Assembly: GCA_963837425.1 (NCBI GenBank)
Contig: CAWINH010000005.1
Span: forward strand, 310,001-374,000
DNA: 64,000 nucleotides
DNA from: CAWINH01 sp963837425
GTDB taxonomy: Bacteria > Chloroflexota > Limnocylindria > QHBO01
Direction of reading: 5' to 3'
A program made the position numbers and the translations under genes. Positions 1 to 9,259 of the stretch are shown in pieces. Each line of letters starts with the position of its first letter. Position 1 is the first letter of the stretch. The notes beneath the pieces were generated by a model. That model was not told where the DNA came from and did not search any database. It worked only from the letters and a program-made list of their open reading frames with translations.

Positions 1-1004
1 GTGTCTATCCGTCGGTGGTCGACGAGGAGCGACGCGGTGAGGATGATGGCGTAGGCCGCCAGGATGCCCAGCTGCACCATCAGCAGCAGCACGCCCGCAC
101 GGCTCACGACCAGCGAGCGCTCGGCTTCGCCCAGGATGGCTGTCAGCCCCGTCCGGACCTGGACCGGCTGGGCGGTGACGGCCCCCACGCGCTCGGGCAG
201 CGCCGCCAGGCGGGCCCGGAGGATGGCGGAGCCCTCCACCGTGAGCCGGTCGAGGTTCGGGAAGATCCGCCACTGGACGTGGACCGAATCGACGCCAGCC
301 CGGGTGAGAAGGTCGTTCGGCGTCGTCACGAACGGCCCGAACGTTCGCGAGTCCCCGTTCGCGACCCCGGTGAGCAGCTGCTCATCGCCGTACCAGTAGG
401 CGTCATTGACCGCGTTGATGGTGAAGATCCCCACCAGGCGCACCGGCACCGTCACGACCTCGTCGAAGCGGTGGGTAGTGAGGGTCAGCTGATCCCCGAC
501 GGCGAGCCCCAGGTCCTGTGCCACGGCGTCCAGCACCACGACCTGGATCGGCGCCGGCGCATCGTCGCTGACGTCGGCCGGCCACGCACCGGCGAGGAGC
601 GTCGCATGGTCGGGCAGCCCATCCAACGACCCGAGGATCGCCCGGTCGTCATTGCCGCCGGCACCTCCGGCGGAGAGGGCGAGGGTTGCGCTGCCCCGCA
701 GGTCGCGGGCGATGCTGCCGCCCACCGGCTCGATGACCCGCTGCAGCTCGGACCGCACGCCGTCGTCGAATGTTGCAGCATCGGCCGGCGGGCTGTAGAC
801 CGAGACGACGATGTTGGCATCGGCCGTCGTCGAGTCCGCCAGCGTGCGGCGAAGGCCGGCCAGCGACGTCGCCGACGAGTAGATCGGCCCGGCGGAGAGC
901 AGGACGGCGGCGAGCAGTGTGATCAGCAGCGCCGCTCCGACGATCGGCCAATCGGCGCGGGTCCGATGCAGGCTCACCCGCCACCCCGCGAGCAGTGAGT
1001 CCAC
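1..1004 (-). CDS. FtsX-like ABC transporter permease, N-terminal part (runs off left edge)
   Basis: The minus strand reads openly from a GTG at 1004 to the window edge, 334 codons without a stop. A GGAGG ribosome site lies 10 bases before the GTG. The protein has an N-terminal membrane segment (about residues 20-42, rich in A, L, I and V), then a long extracytoplasmic region of about 240 residues, then a second membrane helix near the edge (VLLLMVQLGILAAYAIIL) followed by charged residues. This order, TM1, large periplasmic-type domain, TM2, is that of MacB/FtsX permeases, which work with an ATPase in lipoprotein or peptide export. The remaining helices and any partner ATPase would lie left of the window. 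The family call is inferred from architecture. Confidence 0.75.
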   Translation of the reverse strand, partial: MDSLLAGWRVSLHRTRADWPIVGAALLITLLAAVLLSAGPIYSSATSLAGLRRTLADSTTADANIVVSVYSPPADAATFDDGVRSELQRVIEPVGGSIARDLRGSATLALSAGGAGGNDDRAILGSLDGLPDHATLLAGAWPADVSDDAPAPIQVVVLDAVAQDLGLAVGDQLTLTTHRFDEVVTVPVRLVGIFTINAVNDAYWYGDEQLLTGVANGDSRTFGPFVTTPNDLLTRAGVDSVHVQWRIFPNLDRLTVEGSAILRARLAALPERVGAVTAQPVQVRTGLTAILGEAERSLVVSRAGVLLLMVQLGILAAYAIILTASLLVDHRRID

Positions 1005-1261
1005 CAGCGAGGTGCCTCCGGCGTATGCGAGTCCCTTCTACACCAAAACCGCCCGGCACGTCGGTCGTGCGGCTGCGCTCTCAGCCATCCGCGTCCTCGC
1101 CTCGACGCGACTCCGGGGAAGAAGAAGTACGGGACGCGCACCGGGGCGGCACCGTGCGTACCCAGGACCTTCGGCGGGGGCACGTACCCGGTTGTGGGAT
1201 TGAGCGCCCGAATGCGTCGTGCCTACCGTGCAGGCGGCCTCCCTGTGTGGCCAGGACGAAA

Positions 1262-3235
1262 ATGGTGCAAGCGAGGAACAGCCGCCGGTTCGGAGCCGGG
1301 GCACGGGGCGGCGCGAGTCGCCGCTCGATTCGGGCCCGGCGCCGTTCGCTGCGCCCGCCGGATTCCGCCGGGGCCGATGCCGTTGCGACGCCTCCGGTCG
1401 TGCCGCGCCCCGAGATCACGATCGGCGACATCCCCGACGCGGTATTCGCGACCGACCTCGAGAACCGAATCACGCACTGGACGGATTCGGCCGCAGCCCT
1501 GTTCGGCTTCACGGCGGCAGAGGCGGTCGGGCGGCCATTCGGCGAGCTGCTGCCGTTCCGCATGGATCACGACGCTGACGAGCACGAGCTGACGGCCACC
1601 ATCCGCGCCGGAAAGCCGTGGCGTGGGCAGGGCACGGTGCGCCTGCGGGACGGGTCCGAGCTGTGGATCGAGTCGACGGTCAAGCCACTCTCCGCGGCAG
1701 GCGCGATCGTCGGCAGCGTGTCGGTGAGTCGCGACATGACGCACCCGATCGAGGCCGAGCGCGCGCTGCGGGGCATCGCCGCGGTCGGTCAACTGCTCGC
1801 GAGCCACGGGCCGTCGGCGGCGGCGCTGGACGACGTGCTCGGGATCCTCCTCGATCACATGGGTTACCGGCACCTCTGCCTGCTTCTCGCCGAAGGCGAT
1901 CACCTCCGCATCGGGGCCGCGCGCAACCTCGGCTCGCTGCCGGAAACGATCCCGCTCGACCGGGGCATCGTTGGGCGGGTGGCGCGAACCGGCGAGGCAG
2001 CCTGGGTGCGGGACGTTCGTGAAGATCGCGACTACTACGCGGCGAGCCCTGGCGTGTGCAGCGAGATCGCGGTACCGCTGCAGGCTGACGGCATGACGAT
2101 CGGCGTCCTCGACATCGAGGCGACCGCCGATGCGCCGCTGGCCGAGCACGATCTGCGCCTGGCTCATGCGGTCGCGGGACCGCTCGCGGCCGCGCTGCTG
2201 CTGGGGCGCGAGCAACAGGCCCTCGCCGAGCGCGCGCGGCTGCTCGCCGGGCTCAGTGAGTTCGCGCAGGCCACCAGCGCCATCCTCCAGCCCGACCGGC
2301 TCGTGCCCGCGCTCATGCAGGCCCTCGCCCGGCTGTTCCCGGGCGACGTCATGACGCTCACGACGCTCGACCGGGACACAAAGCGATACGTGCTCCGGGC
2401 GGAGCGCGGCGTGGACGAGTCGGTCGTCGGCGAAGAAGTGCGCCTGGGCGATGGGCCGGTCGGGCGGGCGATCGAGGCGCGAGCATTCATAGGTCCGGTG
2501 ACCCTCCACCGTGACGACTACTGGAGCCGCGTCCGGGACCTCATCCCACAGGACTCGCTCGTCTCGGTAACGGTTCCCCTCATGCGCAACGAGCTCGTGC
2601 TCGGCGCGATCTCGATCGGTCGTGCGAACCTCCGCTCGCCATTCTCGGACACGGAGTGCGAGGTGATGCGGTTGCTGGGTGCGCAGACCGCGCTCGCGCT
2701 GGCCAATGCCGACCTGCACCAGGAGGTTTCCGAGCTCGCGATCCACGACGGCCTGACCGGGCTGTACAACCGACGGCATTTCGACGCGTCGCTTGATCTG
2801 ATCTTTGCTCGTTGGCGGCGGATGCGCGGCAAGGCGAGCATCGCGGCGATCATGTTCGATCTCGACCACTTCGGGCGGTTCAACAAGGAGTACGGCCACC
2901 AGGCAGGGGACGCCGTGTTGCGCTCATTCGCAGGGCTGCTGCACGAGCGGCTGCGATCGAGCGACCTCGTCGCCCGCTACGGCGGGGAGGAGTTCGTCGT
3001 GATCCTCGAGGACTGCGCGGTCGCAGAGGCGGTTCGCGTTGCAGAGGAGGTTCGTTCGGGACTCGAGCAGCGGGTGATCGAGGGCCCGCTCGGCAAGCCG
3101 CTGCATGCAAGGGTGTCGGCGGGCTGCGCAGAGATCGACCCGGCGGACCCGACGAAAGAGGCGTTGCTGCGGACGGCCGACGTCGCGCTCTCGATGGCGA
3201 AGCGCAGCGGCCGCAACCGAGTCGTCGCTGCGTGA
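1262..3235 (+). CDS. PAS-GAF-GAF-GGDEF diguanylate cyclase
   Basis: A predicted soluble c-di-GMP synthase of 657 residues. Domains in order: a basic N-terminus, PAS (about 50-165, starting near ITIGDIPDAVFATD), GAF 1 (about 170-310), GAF 2 (about 325-475) and GGDEF (about 490-657). The active-site signature reads RYGGEEF, a functional variant of GGDEF. An RSSD motif lies exactly five residues upstream of it, matching the product-inhibition I-site (RxxD). No membrane segment is visible, so signals are probably sensed in the cytoplasm through PAS and GAF. The open frame extends upstream to 995, but the ATG at 1262 fits the domain start and has AGGA just before it. It is divergent from the FtsX-like permease, with about 250 bases between them in which I see no clear site. 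Confidence 0.88.
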   Translation: MVQARNSRRFGAGARGGASRRSIRARRRSLRPPDSAGADAVATPPVVPRPEITIGDIPDAVFATDLENRITHWTDSAAALFGFTAAEAVGRPFGELLPFRMDHDADEHELTATIRAGKPWRGQGTVRLRDGSELWIESTVKPLSAAGAIVGSVSVSRDMTHPIEAERALRGIAAVGQLLASHGPSAAALDDVLGILLDHMGYRHLCLLLAEGDHLRIGAARNLGSLPETIPLDRGIVGRVARTGEAAWVRDVREDRDYYAASPGVCSEIAVPLQADGMTIGVLDIEATADAPLAEHDLRLAHAVAGPLAAALLLGREQQALAERARLLAGLSEFAQATSAILQPDRLVPALMQALARLFPGDVMTLTTLDRDTKRYVLRAERGVDESVVGEEVRLGDGPVGRAIEARAFIGPVTLHRDDYWSRVRDLIPQDSLVSVTVPLMRNELVLGAISIGRANLRSPFSDTECEVMRLLGAQTALALANADLHQEVSELAIHDGLTGLYNRRHFDASLDLIFARWRRMRGKASIAAIMFDLDHFGRFNKEYGHQAGDAVLRSFAGLLHERLRSSDLVARYGGEEFVVILEDCAVAEAVRVAEEVRSGLEQRVIEGPLGKPLHARVSAGCAEIDPADPTKEALLRTADVALSMAKRSGRNRVVAA

Positions 3236-3285
3236 TCCTCCCGTGGTGGAACGGGCGCACATCCGGGGACGGTAGTGTCCACTCT

Positions 3286-3342
3286 CTTGACAAAGTCATG
3301 ACACCGGCGCAACATCCCGCTTTGTCAAGTCACTTGCCAAAG
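3286..3342 (+). promoter_or_regulatory. Candidate ROK-repressor operator (inverted repeat plus extra half site)
   Basis: A perfect 10-base inverted repeat, CTTGACAAAG (3286-3295) and CTTTGTCAAG (3320-3329), has arms separated by 24 bases. A third, near-identical half site, CTTGCCAAAG, follows at 3333-3342. The element ends 37 bases before the GTG of the ROK repressor gene. TTTGT/ACAAA half sites are typical of XylR-type ROK repressors, so autoregulation, and possibly control of the downstream sugar operon, is the natural reading. The first arm also contains TTGACA, which could serve as a -35 box. Confidence 0.55.
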
Positions 3343-3379
3343 TTGCCGGCAGGGGTGAGGGGTGGTTGTGGAGGGAAGA

Positions 3380-4571
3380 GTGCCCACCCGGATGAGCGCC
3401 AGAACGGCGGTGCTGCCCGAGAAGGCAACGCACCAGCAGACGCGAACGTTCAATCAGCAACTGGTGCTTCGCGCACTCCACGATCACAGTCCACTCTCGC
3501 GCGCTGACCTGGCCCGGCTCACCGGTCTGACGCGGACCTCGGTCGGCGACATCGTCGGTACGCTCATCCGCGACGGCCTGATCGAAGAGGTCGGCCGTGG
3601 CCAGTCCAGCGGGGGCAAGTCACCCATCCTGCTGCGCGTTGCTCCCGACGGTCGCCACCTGATCGGGCTCGACCTCGGCGAGGCGCAATTCAGGGCTGCC
3701 GTCGTCAACCTGCGTGGCGAGATCCTCCACTCGCTTCGCCTCCCCCTCGAAGCGCGAGACGGGGATGCGACCCTCGAGCTCGTCCTTCAGCTCGTCGATG
3801 CCCTGCGCGCCGGCGACCGGTCTCCTCTCCTCGGGATCGGCGTCGGCGTGCCCGGCATCGTCGACACGAGCACGGGCACCGTCCGGTGGTCCGTCAACCT
3901 GGACTGGGCCGACGTCCGCCTTGGACCGCTCCTCGAGGAGCGATACGGTGTGCCCGTCGTGGTCGCCAACGACAGCCAGGCTGCGGCCCTCGCCGAGCTG
4001 ACCTTCTTTCGCCGCCCTCGACCAAACAACCTGATCGTGATCAAGGTGGGTCGCGGGGTCGGCGCCGGGGTCATCCTCAACGGCCAGCTGTTCCAGGGCG
4101 ACGGTCACGGTGCGGGCGAGTTCGGGCACGTCTCGGTGGGCCAGCGCCGGCTCGCCGTGCCGCTGCGGCGGGGAGGGCTGCCTCGAGACGAGAGCGAGCA
4201 TGCGCGCGTTGGTCGACGCCGCTGGCGCCATGGAGCCTTCGATCACCGATGAGAGCGACCTCGTGGCCGCCTTCCTGGCCGGCGTCCCGGGCATCCGGCG
4301 GATCGTCCTCGACGCCGCGCGCGAACTCGGCGTCGCGGTTGGCTGGCTGATCGGCGTGCTCAACGTCCGCCACGTCCTGCTGGTCGGGCCGGTTGCGGCG
4401 TTGGGCGAAGAATGGCTGAGCGAGGTCCGGCGGTCGGCGCGTTCGAGCGTCTTGACACTGCTCGCACAAGATACGCAGATCGAGTTCGGCCACGTCCACG
4501 ACGACGTCGTCGTGCTGGGCGCGTCGGCGCTGCTCATGGAGCAGCAGCTGGGCCTGGGACTGGTGCGGTGA
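3380..4571 (+). pseudogene. ROK-family transcriptional repressor, interrupted by a +1 frameshift
   Basis: The N-terminal part (about residues 20-85) is a winged helix-turn-helix (SRADLARLTGLTRTSVGDI), and a ROK fold follows. The frame opened by the GTG at 3380 (GGAGG five bases upstream) reads through GVGVPGIVD and GAGEFGHVSVG. It then loses the family pattern near 4141-4165. The zinc motif CRCGGEGCLE and the rest of the domain continue in the next frame to the TGA at 4571. Dropping one base restores the normal spacing from GH to the first zinc cysteine. The gene is either an assembly error or a broken repressor. It probably controls the sugar-uptake genes that follow, whose first gene overlaps its stop by four bases. 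Confidence 0.8.
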
Positions 4572-5568
4572 TCGCGACCCATGAGCCCGGGCTGGAGGGG
4601 CCGCTGGTCGCCGGCGTCGACGTCGGCGGGACGAAGACCGCGGTCGTCGTCGTCGACGCGCGGGACCGCATCCTCTACGAGCACCTCACGCCAACCAACC
4701 AGTCGTCGCTCGTTCGCCAGATCGCCGGACTCGTTGACGAGGCCCGCAAAGAGCTCCGGCGGGACATAGACGCGGTGGGCGTCGCCATCCCCGGTCACGT
4801 CGACCCGGAGGACGGCTCGGTGAGCATGGCTGTCAACCTGGGTATCACCCACATGCGACTGGGGCCGATGCTGCAGACGGAGCTGGGAGTACCGGTCTTC
4901 GTCGAGCACGACGCACGCGCGGCGGCGCAATGGCTGAGCGTGCAGCTGGCCGACGGATCGGTTCAGGCGCCGGCGAGCGTCGCCTTCCTCGCGATCGGGA
5001 CCGGCATCTCGGCCGGCGTCGTTCTCGACGGGGTGCTCCTCCGCGGCGACAACGGGTTCGCCGGCGAGGTGGGCCACTCGTCGCCGACCCGGATGGAGTC
5101 GTCTGCGCATGCGGGCTGCGCGGCTGTCTCGAGACGATCGTCGCCGGTCCCGCGATCGGGCGCCAGGCCGATGAGGCGCTCGCCGCCGGTCACACCTCCG
5201 TCCTGTCTCCCCATTCGAGTGCCGCAGATGTGTTCCGCGCCAGTTCTGCCGGCGACGAGGTCGCCAACCGGATCACCAACCGCGTGGCAGACCACCTGGC
5301 CCGAGCGATCCGATCGCTCGCCCTCACCGTTGGCGTCAAGCGAGTCGTCATCGGCGGCGGCGTCGCGGCCGCGGGAGCCGGTCTTCTCGAACCCATCCGA
5401 TCGCGCATCGCCCGTGAACGCGCGGCCTCGCCACTGATCCAGGCCGCCCTCGGTGACGCGACCGTCGAGCTCCTGTCGCCGGCCGAGGCGCCGGGAGCGC
5501 GCGGCGCGGCAGCGATTGCTCGCCACAACCTCGGCTTGGCGGAACGAGAGGGGGTGAGCGAGCGATAA
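4568..5568 (+). pseudogene. ROK-family sugar kinase, interrupted by a -1 frameshift
   Basis: This ROK protein has no helix-turn-helix. It starts directly with the ATP-binding motif VAGVDVGGTKTAVVVV, as in glucokinase-like ROK kinases. The GTG at 4568 overlaps the repressor stop (GTGA), so translation is coupled. The first frame runs through GVAIPGHVD and GFAGEVGH. The zinc motif CACGLRGCLE and the C-terminal half (RVVIGGGVAAAGAGLL) continue one frame back, to the TAA at 5568. A single missing base near 5077-5082 would repair it and restore exact family spacing. The likely role is phosphorylation of sugar released inside the cell by the GH3 and GH1 enzymes. As written, the protein would be truncated. 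Confidence 0.8.
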
Positions 5569-5670
5569 CCAGCAGGGCGGCTCCTGGTGGCTCGTGCGGA
5601 TATCCCTGCGTGGACCCGGTGAAGCCACTCGTCACCCACAGGCATTTGCAGTTTCAGGAGAGGAGAAATC

Positions 5671-7149
5671 GTGGCCAATAGACTACGGACGACGTCCGCC
5701 CTTGCGGTCGCCGTCGCGCTGCTGTTGAGCGCGTGCGGGAACAACAGCCCATCACCATCGGCGCCGGCATCGTCCGCCCCGGCATCGTCCGCCCCGGCGG
5801 GTCAGTCCGCAGCGCCGAGCACAGCGCCTTCGTCCGCGCCAGCGGCAGCTGTGCCGGCCGTCCCGACCGGCTACAACGAGCTCGACGCCTCACTCGGCTC
5901 CGACCAGCCGTACGCCGGCAAGACGGTCGACATCCAGGTCCAGTGGACCGGCGGCGAGCTCGCCAACTTCCAGGCCTCGATGGCTGATTACGCCAAGGCC
6001 ACCGGCATCACGATCCAGGTCGACAGCGTCCCCTCGAGCCACGAGACGGTGCTGAGGAGCCGGATCGAGGGTGGCTCCCCGCCGGACATCGCCCAGCTTG
6101 CGCAGCCGACGCCGGTACTGGCCTATGCGGCGGAGGGCAAGGTGATCGACCTGGCGTCGTTCATGGACGCCAACAAGCTGACCAGCGAGCACCCGGCCAC
6201 CATCGGCCTGGTGAGCGATAACGGCCATATCTGGGGCATCCCCTACAAGGCCGACGTCAAGTCGACGATCTGGTACCCGATCAAGGCCTTCGCCGCCAAG
6301 AATTACCAGGTGCCGACGACGTGGGATGAGCTGATCGCTCTCTCCGACCAGATCGTGGCCGACGGCAGCAATCCCTGGTGCATCAGCGCCGGCGGCCCCG
6401 GCGACGCGACCGGCTGGCAGATCACCGACTGGGTCGAGGAGGTCGTCCTCAAGACGAAGGGCCTCGACTACTACAACAACTGGATCAACCACACAGTCAC
6501 GTTCGAGGACGCGGGCATCAAGTCGGCGTTCGACGACTACGTGGGGAAGATCTTCTTCACGGACAACTACGTCTATGGCGGCCCGACGGGGATCATCAAC
6601 ACCGACCAGAAGACCACCATGGATCCGATGTTCAACCAGGACCTGGCGGCCCCGAACTGCTGGATGCAGAAGGTCCCGACCTGGTACGGGCCTGACTTCT
6701 TCCCGGATCAGCGGGACAGCGGGCAGCCATCCAAGTACATCGTCGGCACCGACGTGGGAATCTTCGCGTTCCCGACGATCGATTCGAGCCAGCAGAATGT
6801 CGAGGGCTCGGCGGACACCATGATGGTCCTCAATGACCGACCCGAGGTGCGGGCGGTTGCCGAGTTCATGGCCACACCGGAAGGCCTCGAGAACTGGATT
6901 CGCGCAGGTAGCGCGATCTCCACGAACACCTCGACCCCGGCCGACTGGTATGCGGGGGCCTACAAGCTGCAGGTCGCCTCGGACATCGTGAACAAGGCGG
7001 CCGGCATCGGCTTCGATGCTTCGGACCTGATGCCCGGTGCCGTTGGCGCCGGCACGTTCTGGACCAAGAGCGTCGACTGGGTGAATAACAACGGCACCAA
7101 CACGGATGCCGTCCTGAAGGCAATCGACGACAGCTGGCCCAGCTCGTGA
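5671..7149 (+). CDS. aglE: AglE-like sugar ABC transporter, substrate-binding lipoprotein
   Basis: A 492-residue family 1 extracellular solute-binding protein. A Sec signal with lipobox LLSAC puts the lipid-modified cysteine at residue 22, followed by a Pro/Ser/Ala linker to about residue 62. The mature domain carries the AglE-type signature around PWCISAGGPGDATGW and ITDWVEEVVL, seen in alpha-glucoside (trehalose, sucrose, maltose) binding proteins. The GTG start at 5671 is preceded by AGGAGAGGAG. It is first in a transporter set with two permeases. No ATPase gene is nearby, so a shared MsmK-type ATPase elsewhere is likely. The substrate is inferred from family resemblance and is uncertain because the co-located hydrolases are beta-glycosidase types. 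Confidence 0.88.
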   Translation: MANRLRTTSALAVAVALLLSACGNNSPSPSAPASSAPASSAPAGQSAAPSTAPSSAPAAAVPAVPTGYNELDASLGSDQPYAGKTVDIQVQWTGGELANFQASMADYAKATGITIQVDSVPSSHETVLRSRIEGGSPPDIAQLAQPTPVLAYAAEGKVIDLASFMDANKLTSEHPATIGLVSDNGHIWGIPYKADVKSTIWYPIKAFAAKNYQVPTTWDELIALSDQIVADGSNPWCISAGGPGDATGWQITDWVEEVVLKTKGLDYYNNWINHTVTFEDAGIKSAFDDYVGKIFFTDNYVYGGPTGIINTDQKTTMDPMFNQDLAAPNCWMQKVPTWYGPDFFPDQRDSGQPSKYIVGTDVGIFAFPTIDSSQQNVEGSADTMMVLNDRPEVRAVAEFMATPEGLENWIRAGSAISTNTSTPADWYAGAYKLQVASDIVNKAAGIGFDASDLMPGAVGAGTFWTKSVDWVNNNGTNTDAVLKAIDDSWPSS

Positions 7150-7165
7150 CGGCCTAGAAATCTGC

Positions 7166-7197
7166 GGGGCGCCCACCGACACTCGGTGGCGCGCCCC
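7166..7197 (+). other. Stem-loop between binding-protein and permease genes
   Basis: GGGGCGC-CCACCGA pairs with TCGGTGGCGCGCCCC, with one bulged base and a three-base loop. It lies 17 bases after the aglE-like stop and ends 26 bases before the next ATG. No T-run follows, so it is more likely an mRNA-stabilising or attenuating hairpin than a full terminator. Such hairpins commonly keep binding-protein mRNA more abundant than permease mRNA. Confidence 0.6.
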
Positions 7198-7223
7198 GTC
7201 ACAATGCTCGGCGAGGAGGGTCG

Positions 7224-8390
7224 ATGACTGGAGCTGCGGCCACCGCGAGACCTGGGCCATCGCGATTCGCCATGCCCGTCGCGGGCCTCATCGCTTTCGC
7301 GCTGTGCATCGGAGGGATCCGCGTCCTGCTCGATCCCCACGGTGCGCAGAACCTGCTCGCCTGGATCTACGACGCGCTGGGCAACTCGCCTGGCGCGACC
7401 GAGCTGCGGAACGGGTTGGGGGATCAGTTCCTGGCCAAGATCCTGCTGGCTGTCATCGCCCTCGCAGTGGGCGTGGGCGGCATCTGGCTGCTGTTCATCG
7501 GCGGGGGCGGGTTGGTCGAACGGCTGCGGCCGGACCTGCGTGACCGGATCCTGCCCTGGTTGTTCGTGGGCCCGGCGCTGATCCTGCTCTCGGTCTACCT
7601 GCTCTATCCCGGCGTGGCGACGTTTGCTCGCAGCTTCTTCGATGCGAAGGGAGCGTTGACCGTCGCGAACTACCAGGTCATGACCACCCCTGACTTCATC
7701 GAGATCCTGCGCAATACCATCATCTGGTTGATCGTGGCGACGGCCGGCAGCGTGGGCCTGGGGCTCATCATCGCCGGCCTCGTCGACCGAATCCGGCGCG
7801 AGGCGCTGGCGAAGACGTTCGTCTTCATGCCGCTCGCGATCTCGCTCATCGGCGCCTCCGTCATCTGGGGGTTCGTGTACGCCTGGAAGCCGGTGCAGCA
7901 ACCCCAGATCGGGCTCCTGAACGCGATGGTGGTGGGACTCGGCGGGCAGCCCATACCGTGGTTCACGAGCAGCCCCGTCAACATCCCCGCCGAGATCGTG
8001 ATCATGATCTGGCTGCAGACGGGCTTTGCGATGGTCGTGCTCTCGGCCGCGATCAAGGGGGTCTCAACCGAGATCATCGAGGCCGCTCGACTGGATGGAG
8101 CCAACGAGCGCCAGCTCTTCTTCCGCGTGATCGTGCCCTCGATCCGGGGCTCCATCATCACCGTCACCACGACGATCGCCATCGTCACTCTCAAGATCTT
8201 CGACATCGTCTTTGTGACGACCGGCGGCCATTTCCACGACGACGTCGTGGCCAATCGGATGTTCCACGAGATGTTCCAGTTCTTCAACGACGGACGGGCC
8301 GCGGCATTGGCAACCCTCCTGTTCGTGGCCGTCCTGCCCGTGATGTACCTGAACCTGCGGAACTTCCGCCGCCAGCAGGTGGAGGGATGA
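7224..8390 (+). CDS. aglF: AglF-like sugar ABC transporter permease
   Basis: A 388-residue inner-membrane permease of the MalF class. It has two extra N-terminal hydrophobic stretches (about 15-35 and 70-95), then the core of about six helices starting near ILPWLFVGPALILL. The cytoplasmic EAA loop, which contacts the ATPase, is present as EIIEAARLDGANERQLFFRV. The ATG at 7224 follows GGAGG. The long N-terminal extension matches AglF-type permeases, which are longer than most MalF paralogues outside enterobacteria. The stop overlaps the start of the second permease (ATGA). Confidence 0.9.
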   Translation: MTGAAATARPGPSRFAMPVAGLIAFALCIGGIRVLLDPHGAQNLLAWIYDALGNSPGATELRNGLGDQFLAKILLAVIALAVGVGGIWLLFIGGGGLVERLRPDLRDRILPWLFVGPALILLSVYLLYPGVATFARSFFDAKGALTVANYQVMTTPDFIEILRNTIIWLIVATAGSVGLGLIIAGLVDRIRREALAKTFVFMPLAISLIGASVIWGFVYAWKPVQQPQIGLLNAMVVGLGGQPIPWFTSSPVNIPAEIVIMIWLQTGFAMVVLSAAIKGVSTEIIEAARLDGANERQLFFRVIVPSIRGSIITVTTTIAIVTLKIFDIVFVTTGGHFHDDVVANRMFHEMFQFFNDGRAAALATLLFVAVLPVMYLNLRNFRRQQVEG

Positions 8391-9259
8391 CGGCGCGCGT
8401 CGTCCAGTGGCGGCCGGCCCTCCTGCGCGGCCTGCCGGTGCGGCTGGCAATCATCGTGATCTGCTTCCTGTGGACATTGCCCACCCTGGGTCTGCTCGTG
8501 ACGTCGGTGCGCAATCCTGAGCTGGTCAGTAATTCGGGGTGGTGGACATCGATCCTGAACCCGTTCGCTCCCAACCAGTGGACGCTGTCGAACTATCAGC
8601 AGGTCATCGCCAGCGGCGGGATGGGCACTGCGTTCCTCAACAGCATGATCGTGACGATCCCGGCGACCGCCATCCCGATCACGATTGCGGCGTTTGCCGC
8701 GTATGCGTTCGCCTGGATCCCGTTCCGCGGCCGCGGCATCCTGTTCACGATCGTGGTGGGGCTCCTGGTGGTCCCCATCCAGATGTCGCTGATCCCGATC
8801 CTCAAGATCTACAGCAGCGCGTCCCTGTACGGCACGTTCATTGGCATCTGGCTCGCCCACACCGGCTTCGGGTTGCCACTCGCGATCTTCCTCCTCTTCA
8901 ACTTCATCTCGCAGCTGCCCCGCGACCTGATCGAATCGGCCACCATCGACGGGGCCTCGCACCTGCAGATCTTCAGGCGAATCGTGCTTCCGCTGACCAT
9001 TCCGGCGCTGGGCGCCTTTGCGATATTCCAGTTCCTGTGGGTCTGGAATGACCTGCTCGTGGCGCTGACCTTCCTGGGTCCGGCAACGGACCTGCGGGTC
9101 ATGCCCACCGCGCTGTTCGCCCTGCTCGGCAGCCGGGGCGGCCAGTGGCAGCTCCTGACCGCCGGTGCGTTCTTGACGATGGTCGTGCCACTCCTCGTCT
9201 TCCTGCTTCTCCAGCGTGCATTCGTGAGGGGGATCCTGGCCGGCTCAGTGAAGTCGTGA
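8387..9259 (+). CDS. aglG: AglG-like sugar ABC transporter permease
   Basis: A 290-residue MalG-class permease with six predicted membrane helices. Its EAA loop reads DLIESATIDGASHLQIFRRI, and the usual permease end follows (QRAFVRGILAGSVKS). The VRGxxxGxVK tail is the typical C-terminal signature of MalG-like sugar permeases. It forms the heterodimeric channel with the preceding permease. The ATG at 8387 overlaps the upstream stop, with GGAGGG immediately before it. The GH3 gene starts inside its own stop codon, so uptake and intracellular hydrolysis are translationally linked. Confidence 0.92.
   Translation: MTARVVQWRPALLRGLPVRLAIIVICFLWTLPTLGLLVTSVRNPELVSNSGWWTSILNPFAPNQWTLSNYQQVIASGGMGTAFLNSMIVTIPATAIPITIAAFAAYAFAWIPFRGRGILFTIVVGLLVVPIQMSLIPILKIYSSASLYGTFIGIWLAHTGFGLPLAIFLLFNFISQLPRDLIESATIDGASHLQIFRRIVLPLTIPALGAFAIFQFLWVWNDLLVALTFLGPATDLRVMPTALFALLGSRGGQWQLLTAGAFLTMVVPLLVFLLLQRAFVRGILAGSVKS

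Noticed and set aside
15..998. A 327-codon plus-strand frame at the left edge.
   Set aside because: The minus-strand frame gives a coherent signal-anchor, outer domain and second helix of an FtsX-like permease with a good ribosome site; the plus frame is low-complexity.
4135..5090. Programmed ribosomal frameshifting in the ROK genes.
   Set aside because: No slippery heptamer or downstream pseudoknot is apparent, and the two shifts would need opposite directions (+1 and -1); indels are simpler.
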